A stretch of DNA of 64,000 bases from Glandiceps talaboti (taxonomy: Eukaryota > Hemichordata > Enteropneusta > Spengelidae): the NCBI RefSeq assembly GCF_964340395.1, contig NC_135550.1, positions 1,672,001 to 1,736,000 on the forward strand. The letters run 5' to 3'. The notes under the pieces were generated by a model that worked only from the letters and a program-made list of their open reading frames with translations, was not told the DNA's origin and did no database searches. A program made the translations under genes and the position numbers. Below are positions 1-11,500 of this stretch, one piece after another; positions within the stretch are counted from its first letter, which is position 1; the number at the start of each line of letters is the position of its first letter.

Positions 1-299
1 AACAATGTATTCACAATAGACTACACTGCACTATTCAAATGGCTTACAATGGCTTTTCAATAGATTATACCATTTATTTTTAGGTAAAGCAGGACAGATC
101 TATTGAAGCGAAGCTAGCTATGTGTTACTAAGATTTATTTTGGCTTAGAATTGATTAAATAAGAGGTATGTCGTCTTAAAACTGGTTTAAACTGGTTCAA
201 AATTGATCTAAATACAGTTTTAAGACTTATTTTGCCTTATCATAGGTGAAAAATGGGGGATGTCGTTAAAGTGCGTCAAAACTTCTAAATACTATACTA
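1..299. other. Non-coding, nothing recognised
   Basis: No reading frame with recognisable similarity is seen here, and there is no clear repeat structure beyond AT-rich sequence. It lies outside the transporter gene, on the side of its 3' end. Confidence 0.5.
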
Positions 300-516
300 A
301 TCAGTCAGACAGTCCATACTGAGTCACGATAAAAAAAATACCTGTCATGTGAATATTATATATATGGGGGGGGGGTCATCATGTTTTAGAATTAAGTGAT
401 AGGGGGTCAGCCTGTTTTTGGTTTTACAGATGGGGGGGTGTCAGTGACTTTTTGTCGGCCCGATTTAAGAATCCATCACCCCTCCCCCAGGCTGGAGAAA
501 CTGACCGGTCCCTAAG
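300..516 (+). mobile_element. G-run element, right-end fragment
   Basis: This matches the right end of the copies at 12597-14531 and 38433-50708. It has a run of ten or so G, then the core GTTTTAGAATTAAGTGATA, further G runs, the GTCAGTGACTTTTTGTCGGCC box and the terminal ACTGACCGGTCCC. Only the right end is present. The same end is found inverted at 1012-1215, so the two ends face each other across about 500 bp. Confidence 0.75.
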
Positions 517-1011
517 AGGACATGTGAATAAAATACTGTCCATTGATGGTAGAGCACGTCTTTGTGTGTCACCATTTACTTGTATAATGTTCATCATTAT
601 ATTGTCATGTAAACCAGCAGTTATGTTTTGCATTGAATTTCTAACATTGAGCAACTGTCTTCCTTACCCCTTTCTTTCTCTTACTATATGTATGTATTGT
701 CTACACGAATTCTTCCTCTGCACTGACTTGATCATTTTGCATCAACAGCTTCTGTTGCTTGGTTACGTGTCTTGCGTATATATATAAAGTTGATCAGGAC
801 GTTGCTGTTTGATATGTTTATCGCCCTCGGTGACGTTTTTCGGGGAGAAGCTTCCGCCGTATGAATTGTTACCATGGAGACTAGTTTGAGACCATTTAGT
901 ATCATGATATATTCCTATTTGAACTGGGATAGGGTATTGACCCCATATTATACCAACGCCTGGAAATTTAGGGACCCCAATGTGTACTATAAATAAATGG
1001 TATCGTCCAAC
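517..1011. other. Spacer between two inverted G-run element ends
   Basis: No gene is recognised. The stretch is bracketed by inverted copies of the right end of the G-run element, so the whole 300-1215 region could behave as a foldback unit. Small open frames here have no family resemblance. Confidence 0.4.
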
Positions 1012-2291
1012 TTAAGGGACCGGTCAGTTTCTCCAGCCTAGGGGGGTGAGGTTGGGGGGCTGGTAGATTCTTAAATCAGGCCGACAAAAAGTCACTGACC
1101 CCCCTATCTGTAAAACCAAAAACAAGGTGCCCCCCCCCCCTCTATCACTTAATTCTAAAACATGATACCCCCCCCCCCATATATAATATTCACATGACAG
1201 GTATTTTTTTATTGTGGACTGCTTGACTGTCTTGCATCTACTAAGATCCTGGGTTAGCACTATCATAATTATAATTATTGACTACACAGGGTAAATATAT
1301 TCCAAAAGGAGTCTAGAAGCCTTGGAGCTTTTTTTACTCTAAAAAGTCAATTTTGAGACTATGCAGACCCTTTCATACAATAATTTCCAAGCTTTACAAG
1401 ACAGCACCAACATATGTAAAAAGCATGTTAGGGTTGAAATACCATACAAGACAGCACCATCAAGTATCAGAAACTATTCTATTATAACTTACATAGGGTT
1501 GAACTATGTTCTTAAGAAGTTAACTGGCATCATTATATGCATGTAGTAAAGGTCAGCATATTTAATGGTAGTAGGGGAGATTTGGAGTTTAAGGCAATTT
1601 TAGACTTGGCAAACATGTCACATCTGTAAAAGACAATATCATATCAAATTAGAATAGGGTGAAAATATTCAAGAAAAGTTTAATACCATTATGTCAGTAA
1701 AAAGGTTGCTGGTGCATCTGATTGTTGGTTGAATGCTTGGGTGACCTCTGGGGGTTATAGGGAGTCCTTGGGGTTTTCCCCTGGCAGATCTTCTGTTTAT
1801 TCTTCTATTAAGGCAATGTTTAGGTTATTCATAGCCTTTGAGGTAACATTCCCAAGCTTCGAAAAGCTAGCGTAAATGTAAGTTTTAAATGAGTTTCCCA
1901 TGTCACTCAAAAATGGGCCCGTAACACTTGGTATAGGGGCATTGATATTGCATGTATATTAAAGTCACCGGTATGTTAGAGAATTTTAGGTGTTCATACA
2001 TACCTAGTGTATAATAGAAACTGGAATCTGATGAGATGTGGTGATTTGTAGTGTCAATAACATGTAGTGTCCAACATAGAAAGTGTATTAATCCCTTTTG
2101 ACAAGTTCATACTGACAAGTAGAACAAATTAGATTAACTTCTTTTATAAACTATCTATCTATGAAGATTACCATTACGAAACCTTGAAGTTCACTTTTGC
2201 CCCAAAGTGCAATATAAGTGAAGCATTGATTGTGAAACAGCCAAGCATTTACATAACATGTTCTGTAACTAGTGTGGTAGCTAGGTAATAC

Positions 2292-2332
<41 letters not shown>

Positions 2333-2588
2333 GTTATGGTTGAACTAAATAAGTAATATTAAAGAATTTATGTAAGAAACAGGGAGAAGAACAAATATTT
2401 ACGAGTTCAACATTTAAAACAAAGCTGTATGCCATTGTAGAAAAGGATTTTTTTCTTCTATCACATTCCAAAACACAATACCCCCCCCCCCTCCACAATT
2501 TTCAAAACAGCATGACCCCCCCCCCCTCTGCCAATTTCAAAAACAGAGTGACCCCCCCCCCAGGCCGAAGAAAATGACCGGTCCCTTA
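1012..2588 (-). mobile_element. G-run DNA transposon, complete copy
   Basis: A non-autonomous element of about 1.57 kb with both ends present. The left end reads TTAAGGGACCGGTCAG and the right end TGACCGGTCCCTTAG, so the termini are inverted repeats around the palindrome ACCGGT. Inside each terminus are several G (here C) runs of 7-13 separated by about 35-40 bp. There is no transposase frame. The interior is colinear, in reverse, with 12597-14531 and with the pieces of the copy at 38433-50708. The flanks TTAA and TTAG could fit a piggyBac-like TTAA target, but the superfamily is not proven. Confidence 0.75.
2289..2331. repeat. (TATATG)n microsatellite
   Basis: About seven copies of a TATATG hexamer lie inside the G-run element. 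The homologous position of the copy near 12755 has a shorter version of the same run. Confidence 0.85.
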
Positions 2589-3240
2589 GAATTGTAGTAT
2601 TACAATCAAGATTATTTACAATTTGGCTGATATGTAGGGTAGTGAACACCCCTCGAGATTAGAACTGGCAACATCTAAACACAAAACAAATAGGCGCATA
2701 AAACTAAACAATTGGCTACTAAATATTAAAACAGCTGTTCAACGGGTAAACAAGAAGATAAAGATAAAAGTTATTTAAAATAGTTTGACTGTTTTAGCCG
2801 TGTACATACGTCTGCTGTCTGTTATTGTCTCCGTCTACAAGGATGCACAACAGTTTGTTTATATTCTTTGGCAATACATTTCTATAGCCATATCATATAC
2901 AATCGCAATTACAAAACACATAATAAAGTACACATCTATGTAAAAATGTAATTAAACTAGAATATATACTAGTGAAGACAAGTATAGATTACTTTGTTAA
3001 AATTACACTTCGACACTTTCACCAAAGATAAACAATAACATATTAGAGCTGATGTTATTTATCTGTTGTTATGTTCGTCAAAATTCAGAAAACATTTGTT
3101 GTAAAAAGTAGTGAAAATAAAACGGTACACTCCTTTGACGAATTTGAAAGCAATATGAAACGTGCGTTACACTTTTGCTTTTGAAAACAAAGGACGGGAG
3201 ACAAATTTGTCTGTGTGGCTCCGTTCAGCAAGGGGTGGGT
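2589..3240. other. Non-coding, nothing recognised
   Basis: AT-rich sequence without a supported reading frame, RNA gene or repeat. It ends at the start of the 38-bp satellite. Confidence 0.5.
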
Positions 3241-3261
3241 TGCTAGAATTTAACATCGTCA

Positions 3262-3634
3262 GTGATGGGTATATTCAAAGTATTTGACGGACATTGTCAG
3301 TGGTCGATATATTCAATGTATTTGATACTGTCAGTGGTCGATATATTCAATGTATTTGATGGACAATGTCTGTAGTCGATATATTCAATGTATTTGATGG
3401 ACATCGTCTGTGGTCGATATATTCAATGTATTTGATGGACATTGTCTGTGGTCGATATATTCAATGTATTTGATGGACATCGTCTGTGGTCGATATATTC
3501 AATGTATTTGATGGACATCGTCTGTGGTCGATATATTCAATGTATTTGATGGACATCGTCTGTGGTCGATATATTCAATGTATTTGATGGACATCGTCTG
3601 TGGTCGATATATTCAATGTATTTGATACTGTCTG
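3262..3634. repeat. 38-bp satellite array, left part
   Basis: Tandem copies of a 38-bp unit whose core is GGTCGATATATTCAATGTAT followed by TTGATGGACATCGTCTGT. Shorter 34-bp variants carry ACTGTCAG or ACTGTCTG instead of the GGACATCGTCTG part. The array resumes after the LINE at 6861, so both pieces were one array before the insertion. Confidence 0.95.
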
Positions 3635-5939
3635 CCAGTTTGTGTCAGGATTGGATGTGTTTATGCCATCGAAGATGGATGCAAAGTATGAATATACGTT
3701 TATGTATTCTGTTGCTCGCTATGTTCACCGTAGTCTCAACAAACGGTGACTTTTTATCTAGACCAAGTATACTGCAATACAATATGGCCGAACTGATTTC
3801 CATAAGGTCGCAACTCCCATCGACTTACAGTCACCCATCTTTGCCAAATGGTTTACCAGTAGAAATGAAACTAAGGAAAAGAGGTGAGAGGGGTGGTCTG
3901 AGACAGAGAATTCGTAACCGAGAGCACATACCATATCTTCCGGCACTTATAATTGGAAATGTCCAATCTCTAAACAACAAGGTTGACGAACTTTCAGCTC
4001 AAGTAAAATTCCTTCGTGACTTTCGGACTAGCAGTGTCACGTGTTTCACTGAAACCTGGCTGAATGAGTCCATAAGTGATTCACATGTATGGATTGATGG
4101 CTTCAAGTTGATCAGGGGAGATCGGACAAAATTATCTAGAAAAAAGAAGGGCGGTGGAGTTTGCGTGTACGTCAACGGAAAGTGGTGTCATCCTAACAAT
4201 GTCCATGTCAAAGTGCGTTCTTGTACACCTAATGTCGAAACTCTGACTCTCAGTCTAAGACCTTACTACTTACCAAGGGAATTTACACAAGTTCTTCTTA
4301 CCACTGTTTATGTTCCACCGAGTGCCAATGCTAATTCTGCGGTAGATGAGATCAGCAATATCATTCATGATTTAGATACATCACCGTCATCAGACCCAGA
4401 TGCTATTCATGTAATTAATGGTGATTTTAATCATTCTTCATTGAAAACGTCAAACAACAGTTATTATCAACATGTTAGCTGTTCAACACGGAAAGATAAA
4501 ACTCTAGACTTATGCTACACAAATATCCGTGATACCCACAAATCTCATCAACTCGCTCTATTGGGTCGGTCAGATCACAACCTGGTACATCTTATTTCTA
4601 AATACCGCCCTATTGTCCAAAGAGAACCTGTAAAGACTATTAGCATACAACACTGGACACCAGATGTGATTCAGGACTTACGTGAATCTTTACAATGCAC
4701 AAACTGGGATATGTTCGTAAATACCATCACTTCAGTAAATGAACTTGTCGAAACAATTGGAGCATATATCAATTTCTGTATTGAAACTGTGGTGCCGACC
4801 AAAATAGTCAAAATATTTCCAAATAATAAACAATGGATTACTACAAAAGTGAAAGAACTTATCAACAGAAAAAAAGGTATCTTCGCACTGAAGAATAAAG
4901 ACCAACTGAGGGAAGTGCAGAAAGAAATAAAACGTGTCATAAAGATTGAGAAGGAGAAATATAAGCGGAAAGTAGAGGAAAAGTTTATTGGAAATGATAT
5001 GAGACGTGTGTGGGCTTCAATGAAACTAATGAATGGTTATACCAGGAAAAACAGTAATTTGAACTCTTCTGTACCAAAGACATCAATTGACTATGTGAAC
5101 GATCTCAATTGTTTCTATAATAGGTTTGACTGTCATGATTTTAGTCAAGAACTTACAGACTTGAAGACTATATGTAATAATTGTGCAAACACTGATGAAT
5201 CGGTTTTTATCACCACAGAAGAAGAAGTCAGGCAACTGTTTCTAAAAGTAAACCCAAACAAAACTGTAGGCCCGGACCTAATTCCGCCCCGTATATTGAA
5301 AGTATGTGCCCACCAGTTAGCCAGTATTTATAGCGTGATTTTTAATATGTATTTCAAAAGTATGTCTGTTCCTTCCATCTGGAAGAGGTCCTGTATTGTC
5401 CCAGTCCCTAAGAAGAGCACTTTGACGTGCATGAATGACCTCCTGTTGCTCTCACGTCAGCTCTTATGAAGGTGTGCGAACGCATTGCCCTTAAACAACT
5501 GAATTCCTTGGTGTCAAATTTCACAGATCCTCTACAGTTTGCATACAGACAAAACAGAAGTACTGATGATGCTATCCTATTTGCATTGCATAAGATCTAT
5601 TCACATTTAGATAAGGCAGGTAACTCAGTCCATATAATGTTTTTTGATTTTTCAAGCGCATTCAATACCATTCAACCACATCTGTTGGGTAGGAAATTAA
5701 TGCGAATGAATATACCAGCTTCTATGATTACATGGGTTATCGATTATCTCACGAATTGGGCCCAATATGTTAGATTTCATTCACTGACATCAAATGATAT
5801 TAATTCAAGTACAGGAGCCCCACAGGTTACAGTATTGGCACCTTTTCTGTTCACACTATACACAGCCGATCATAGATCTTCAGTGCAAACATGCCCTCTA
5901 ATCAAATTTGCTGATGACTCTGCCATGATTGGGTTACTA

Positions 5940-5995
<56 letters not shown>

Positions 5996-6006
5996 CGACG
6001 ATGATC

Positions 6007-6070
<64 letters not shown>

Positions 6071-6074
6071 CGAC

Positions 6075-6109
<35 letters not shown>

Positions 6110-6675
6110 CATCAACTACCTTCATCAAATTGATCGTTTTGTTGAATATTGTGACCAAAACCACCTAATATTAAATGTTGCTAAGACCAAGGAAATGGTA
6201 ATTGATTTTCGCAAAAGCCGGGGTGATTCCAGCTTAGTCTCGATTAAGGGTGTTGAGGTAGCCAGAGTTGACAATTATCAGTACTTGGGGCTTGGCTTAG
6301 ACTGTAAACTAAATTGGCAACACCATATTGATATTCTTTCCAAGAAGCTTAACTCTAGGTTGTACTGTTTGAGAAAGTTGCTGTCTTTTAATTTTAATCA
6401 GGATATACTTTCATTGTTTTATGGAGCTGTCATAAATAGTGTTATAATAAGTTACTGCATTGTTTGCTGGGGTGGAAATATTACACAAGCAAATGGCAGA
6501 CAAAGTGTTGCGCATAATGAGGGACGAAACAAACCCACTAAGACAGGAAATCAATGTCAGGAGAATTGATAGGAGTGGTAGATTTAGACAGTTAGCTACT
6601 CGTACTACCCGTTATCATAATTCATTTATACCTCAAGCCATCACACTCCTTAACAAAACTTTTAATAGAAACTAA
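3635..6675 (+). pseudogene. Broken LINE endonuclease-reverse transcriptase
   Basis: The frame opens in the satellite at 3562 and runs to 5469. From about 3950 it encodes an APE-type endonuclease, with the motifs NVQSLNNK, TETWLNES, VINGDFNHSS and GRSDHNLV. The start of the RT follows, with NKTVGPDLIPPRIL. The frame shifts near 5440 and continues in 5466-6569 with FFDFSSAFNTIQPHLL, the GAPQVTVLAPFLF box and the catalytic IKFADDSAM. It shifts again near 6480 and the C-terminus continues to 6675. A long aspartate run encoded by a GAT microsatellite follows the FADD motif directly. Two frameshifts and the expansion make this copy inactive. The first 24 codons of the open frame are satellite, not LINE. 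Confidence 0.88.
5939..6109 (+). repeat. (GAT)n microsatellite inside the RT domain
   Basis: About 57 trinucleotides, GAT with a few GAC and one CAT. Read in the RT frame it is a polyaspartate run just after FADDSAMIGLL, and the normal RT sequence (INYLHQIDRFVEYC) resumes in the same frame. The expansion therefore kept the frame. Confidence 0.97.
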
Positions 6676-6860
6676 TGTATCGGTCTGTATTGTTAATGTA
6701 TTTATATTTCTTTTAATCGCTACACATATTGTTTTAGATTATGTTATTCATAACAATACTGTATGTACATTTTATTGTTTTTAATAATCTTTCGTAGCAG
6801 ATAACTCAATTACCCTAAAAGGGACTCAATAAAGTTTTATCTTATCTTATCTTATCTTAT

Positions 6861-8160
6861 ATTCAATCTATCTGATACTGTCTGTGGTCGATATATTCAA
6901 TGTATTTGACATTGTCAGTGGTCGATATAGTCAATGTATTTGATACTGTCAGTGGTCGATATATTCAACGTATTTGATGGACATTGTGGTCGATATATTC
7001 AATGTATTTGATGGACATCGTCTGTGGTCGATATGTTCAATGTATTTGATGGACATTTTTAGTGGTCGATATAGTCAATGTATTTGATACTGTCTGTGTT
7101 CGATATATTCAATGTATTTGATACTGTCTGTGGTCGATATATTCAATGTATTTGATAGTCAGTGGTCGATATATTCAATGTATTTGATGGACATCGTCTG
7201 TGGTCGATATATTCAATGTATTTGATGGACATCGTCTGTGGTCGATATATTCAATGTATTTGATGGACATTGTCAGTTGTCGATATATTCAATGTATTTG
7301 ATGGACATTGTCAGTTTTCGATATAGTCAATGTATTTGATACTGTCTGTGGTCGATATATTCAATGTATTTGATAGTCAGTGGTCGATATATTCAATGTA
7401 TTTGATAGTCAGTGGTCGATATATTCAATGTATTTGATGGACATTTTCTGTGGTCGGTATATTCAATGTATTTGATGAACATCGTCTGTGGTCGATATAT
7501 TCAATGTATTTGATGGACATTTTCAGTGGTCGATATAGTCAATGTATTTGATACTGTCTGTGTTCGATATATTCAATATATTTGATACTGTCAGTGGTCG
7601 ATATATTCAAAGTATTTGATGGACATTGTCTGTGGTCGATATATTCAATGTATTTGATGGACATTTTCAGTGGTCGATATAGTCAATGTATTTGATACTG
7701 TCTGTGTTCGATATATTCAATGTATTTGATACTGTCAGTGGTCGATATATTCAATGTATTTGATGGACATCGTCTGTGGTCGATATATTCAAAGTATTTG
7801 ATGGACATTGTCTGTGGTCGATATATTCAATGTATTTGATGGACATCGTCTGTGGTCGATATATTCAATGTATTTGATGGACATCGTCTGTGGTCGATAT
7901 ATTCAATGTATTTGATGGACATTGTCAGTTGTCGATATATTCAATGTATTTGATGGACATTGTCAGTTGTCGATATAGTCAATGTATTTGATACTGTTAG
8001 TTGTCGATATATTCAATGTATTTGATACTGTCAGTGGTCGATATATGCAATGTATTTGACATTGTCAGTGGTCGATATATTCAATGTATTTGATATTGTC
8101 AGTGGTCGATATATTCAATGTATTTGACATTGTCTGTGGTCGATGTATTCAATGTATTTT
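6861..8160. repeat. 38-bp satellite array, right part
   Basis: More than 30 tandem units of 38 bp mixed with 34-bp and about 29-bp variants. All share the core TCGATATATTCAATGTATTT. Several multi-unit blocks recur as higher-order groups. The array ends about 90 bp beyond the transporter stop codon, so it probably overlaps or borders its 3' UTR. Confidence 0.95.
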
Positions 8161-8250
8161 TTGAATCATTAACTTTTTGCATACACAGCTACTGTGCCAT
8201 TTTTTCACTTCAGTCGAATACGTATTCATCAGTAATGGGTTATAATATCT

Positions 8251-8566
8251 TTACAAGTGTGAACACTCTGTGGCAAAATTATGAATATTGTCATGATTAA
8301 AGCCAAAATCATTGATACTGTTATTCATTCGTAGGTTTTCACGATGTCGAACTTCAACATCAGCGGTTACGTTTGTCGTATTTATTGAACTAATATTTAA
8401 CGATTCGTCATTTTCTCCGTATCTAATAGTATCGTTCCCAATATTGGTGAACGCTGTCATGATTGTTTCATCCTTAGTTCCATTTCCTTCTTCTCCATCT
8501 TTAATTTCTCTTTTTTCCTCATCATCGCTTTCATCTTGTACATATATGGATTTCCAACCTTTAGGT
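8251..8566 (-). CDS. SLC5-like transporter, last coding exon
   Basis: Acceptor TTTGCATAG then A, which completes the split AGA codon from the preceding exon, giving ASFMRPKGWKSIYV. It encodes a hydrophilic cytoplasmic tail of about 104 residues, rich in Asp, Glu and Asn, ending in C-S-H-L and a stop at 8251-8253. The S-H-L end fits the class I PDZ-ligand consensus (S/T-x-hydrophobic). The last-exon assignment rests on the phase match and the acidic tail. The tail itself has no family signature. Confidence 0.8.
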
Positions 8567-11500
8567 CTATGCAAACAAAATGAAATTCAGAAATAAGCTG
8601 TTTGGATCAGAATTGAAATTTTACCAACACCTATTTATATGAAATTTTCTGATGACAAGGTTTTGTTGCTTTACGAGTTCTCAGTTTTAATGAGTCTGTA
8701 AGTAGGTCCCTAACATAACGAGTCTGTAAGTGGGGTCCCTATTGGAAAACATGCAAGTCCACCAATTATTCCGAAACAAGACGCTGTGATCTGAGTTGGA
8801 ATGGGGGGGGGGGGGTATTAGCGCAATTACTTTATACCTACATTTCTTGAAGTATCATTCACGATGGCGAAGTTGTTTTTGTTTTACCAGTTCGCAGTTT
8901 CTAGGCCAAGTTGGCAGTTTCTACTACAAGTAGGCCACTATGAGGATAACTTTCAGAAGATCATAAAATTGTGTAATGTTTCACAACCAATTACATAATT
9001 TTTAATTTTATACAAAACACGTTGAAACTGTAGAACGAATTGAAAGAGGAATGGGCGGTATTACACCAATTATAATATATGCCACCACTGTAACGAATCA
9101 CACATGATATAGGAAATCTTTGTATAACTATATATAGAATTATTAAACGCTGTGTCTCCATATGCGCATATCAAAGACAAAGTATAGCTACAGAAATGAC
9201 TTCTCCTACCTCATGAACGATGCAAGGAGAGCTGGATCAATTTCTTTTGATTGATCTCTTTCCTTTTTGGAAAACCACCTGTGGATTTCACTTAGCAGAA
9301 TGGCCACTAATATTGTTATCAGAAAGCTGAACGTGGAATACCACATGAAGGATAGCTTAAAGCAGATAGGTAGAGAGAAAATGATATATGAATATTGCCG
9401 GGCCTCAACGATGAATAAAAACGCAGACACATACACCCCCCCCCCCCCCCGCCACACACAGACATACACCATCTCTCATTCTCTGTGCCACAGGTTGCCA
9501 TAGTTTTCAATTAATAGTTATTTGAAATCAATGATATTCAGTTATGTTACACACGGAGAACACATTCTTTGTTTACAGAGTTCGAAGCATCACTCCTCAT
9601 ACAGTATTTATGATTGAGCATCATTGTTTGAAAATCATAACTAGCTGCCGAGTGATTACATTTTAAGTGCAAACTTACCGAATAAATCCCCAGCACCTCA
9701 TCAAGTCTGTCTGTGTAAATCACAGCACCAACAGCTACCCAACATCCCATACCAAAACCAGTCAGCACACCGCCAACAGTAGCCCTATATTAGAATAAAC
9801 ACCAATGGAAATTAATCGTCTACATCCGAGCTCATATTCAAAGCCAAATAACAGCGAAATTACTACGCAACATATGAATATTTATGAAAGTAATATAAAA
9901 AGGCTAATTATGGAGCTTCATCACGCCTTCCGTTAAAAGTTAGACGTTTCACTGATGATTGCATTCTATACAAAGAACTTTCTACTCAATCTGATACAGA
10001 CACACTTCAAAATGACCTCAATACTCTTGTTCAATGGAAAAAACCTGGCAAATGTATTTCAATGCATTCAAATGTTTTAGTATGTGCTTTACCCATAAAA
10101 GGAACCTTTACCAAGACAAAATACCAAATATATAACATAGTTTTACAGGAAGTAACCCATCATCCGTACTTAGGAGTAGAACTTAGTAGTGATCTGAAAT
10201 GGTCTACTCATATCAATAACATCACCACTAAGGCTAATAAAATGCTCGATCTCCTGAAGAGAAACAGTTATCATTTTGATTCACAAAGCCATAGCCTACA
10301 AATCGTTGGTCAGACTGGACTATTGCTGATATTAGGGGCCCCCATCATAAGGGAGCCTTCAGTAATTACGAGGGGTGGGGGTGGGGGAAGGGTCATGTTT
10401 TAGAAACCTGTCCAAGGGGGAGGGTCATATTTCAGAAACCCATCCAGGGGGTGGGTCACATTTTACATTGACTCCTTTCATGAACTACCTGGATTGTACC
10501 ATACAGTGAGAAGATAAAATTCTTCTAAAATGCACTCTGCACTATTTCAATCAAAGTCTACAATTCTGAGAGAAACAACACAAATCCCTTCAAACTAAGG
10601 CTCATATTTAGCTAGACTGCATGAAGTTACAAGTTACTATTTCCCACATGCCAAACAAGTCCTAATGACATCTTGCGTAGCTTGGCTGTTTGGGAATATG
10701 TCATGTGACAGAGGTGCAAGTTATGAAAGCATGCACGTGCCATCTATAAACGCAAACAGATAAAAATATCTCGAGCACTCAAGATAATAAGTCATGCGAA
10801 AGAGATAATAAGTCGTACTCTCGAGATAATATGTAGTGCTCTCGAGATAATGTCATGCACACGAGACAACAAGTCAAGCTCTCAAGATTATATGTCATGC
10901 TCTCGAGATAATGTCATCCGCACGAGATAAGTTGTGCTCTCCAGATAACGTCATGCTCTCAAGATATGTTGTTCGCACGAGATATTATGTCGTGCTCTCG
11001 AGATAATAAGTCATGCACATGCGATAATAAGTCATGCTCTCGAGATAAGATGTCATGCTCTCAAGATAAGATGTCATGCTCTCGAGATAAGTCATGCTCT
11101 CAAGATAATGTCGGGCACACGAGATAATGTCTTGCTCTCGAGATAATGTCGTGCGCACAAGATAAGGTCTTGCTCTCGAGATAATATGTCCTGCTCTCGA
11201 GATAATGTGTCGTGCACAAAACATATTTTTCTCAAGGGGTTACCGAAAAAGATGATGAAGAACCTGAAAATCTAGCTGTAAAGTAGGTGCTGTGGCATAT
11301 CATGAATTGAATTGCCTTTTTTATTTGGCGTATTTAAAGAAAGAATCTGTGACACCTTCAGGTCTACCATTTTGTCATAAGGAAATCAAAGAAAGCATTA
11401 TTGAAATATAAATTTATCTTTGACTATGTGAATAGGGATGCTATGCGGCATTGATGGCAAAATAGTATCAAGGCTACGTACAAAAATACTGAAGCTTGTA

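Larger units (their letters stand above)
3635..6860 (+). mobile_element. LINE (APE-type non-LTR retrotransposon) inserted in the satellite
   Basis: A non-LTR element lying wholly inside the 38-bp satellite. The 3' end has AATAAAGTTT followed by a (TTATC)n tail, typical of several CR1/L2-like and Rex1-like lineages. The flanks 3611-3634 and 6861-6884 match at 22 of 24 positions, which fits a target site duplication, but the target is itself repetitive. ORF1 is absent, so the copy is 5' truncated. Confidence 0.85.

Noticed and set aside
5937-6168. Poly-Ile and poly-Met frames
   Set aside because: Other-frame readings of the GAT microsatellite.
6861-8160. CRISPR-like array of 38-bp repeats
   Set aside because: Repeats are contiguous with no unique spacers, in a eukaryotic genome. 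It is a satellite.
8312-8596. Plus-strand frame of 94 codons
   Set aside because: Antisense shadow of the last transporter exon.
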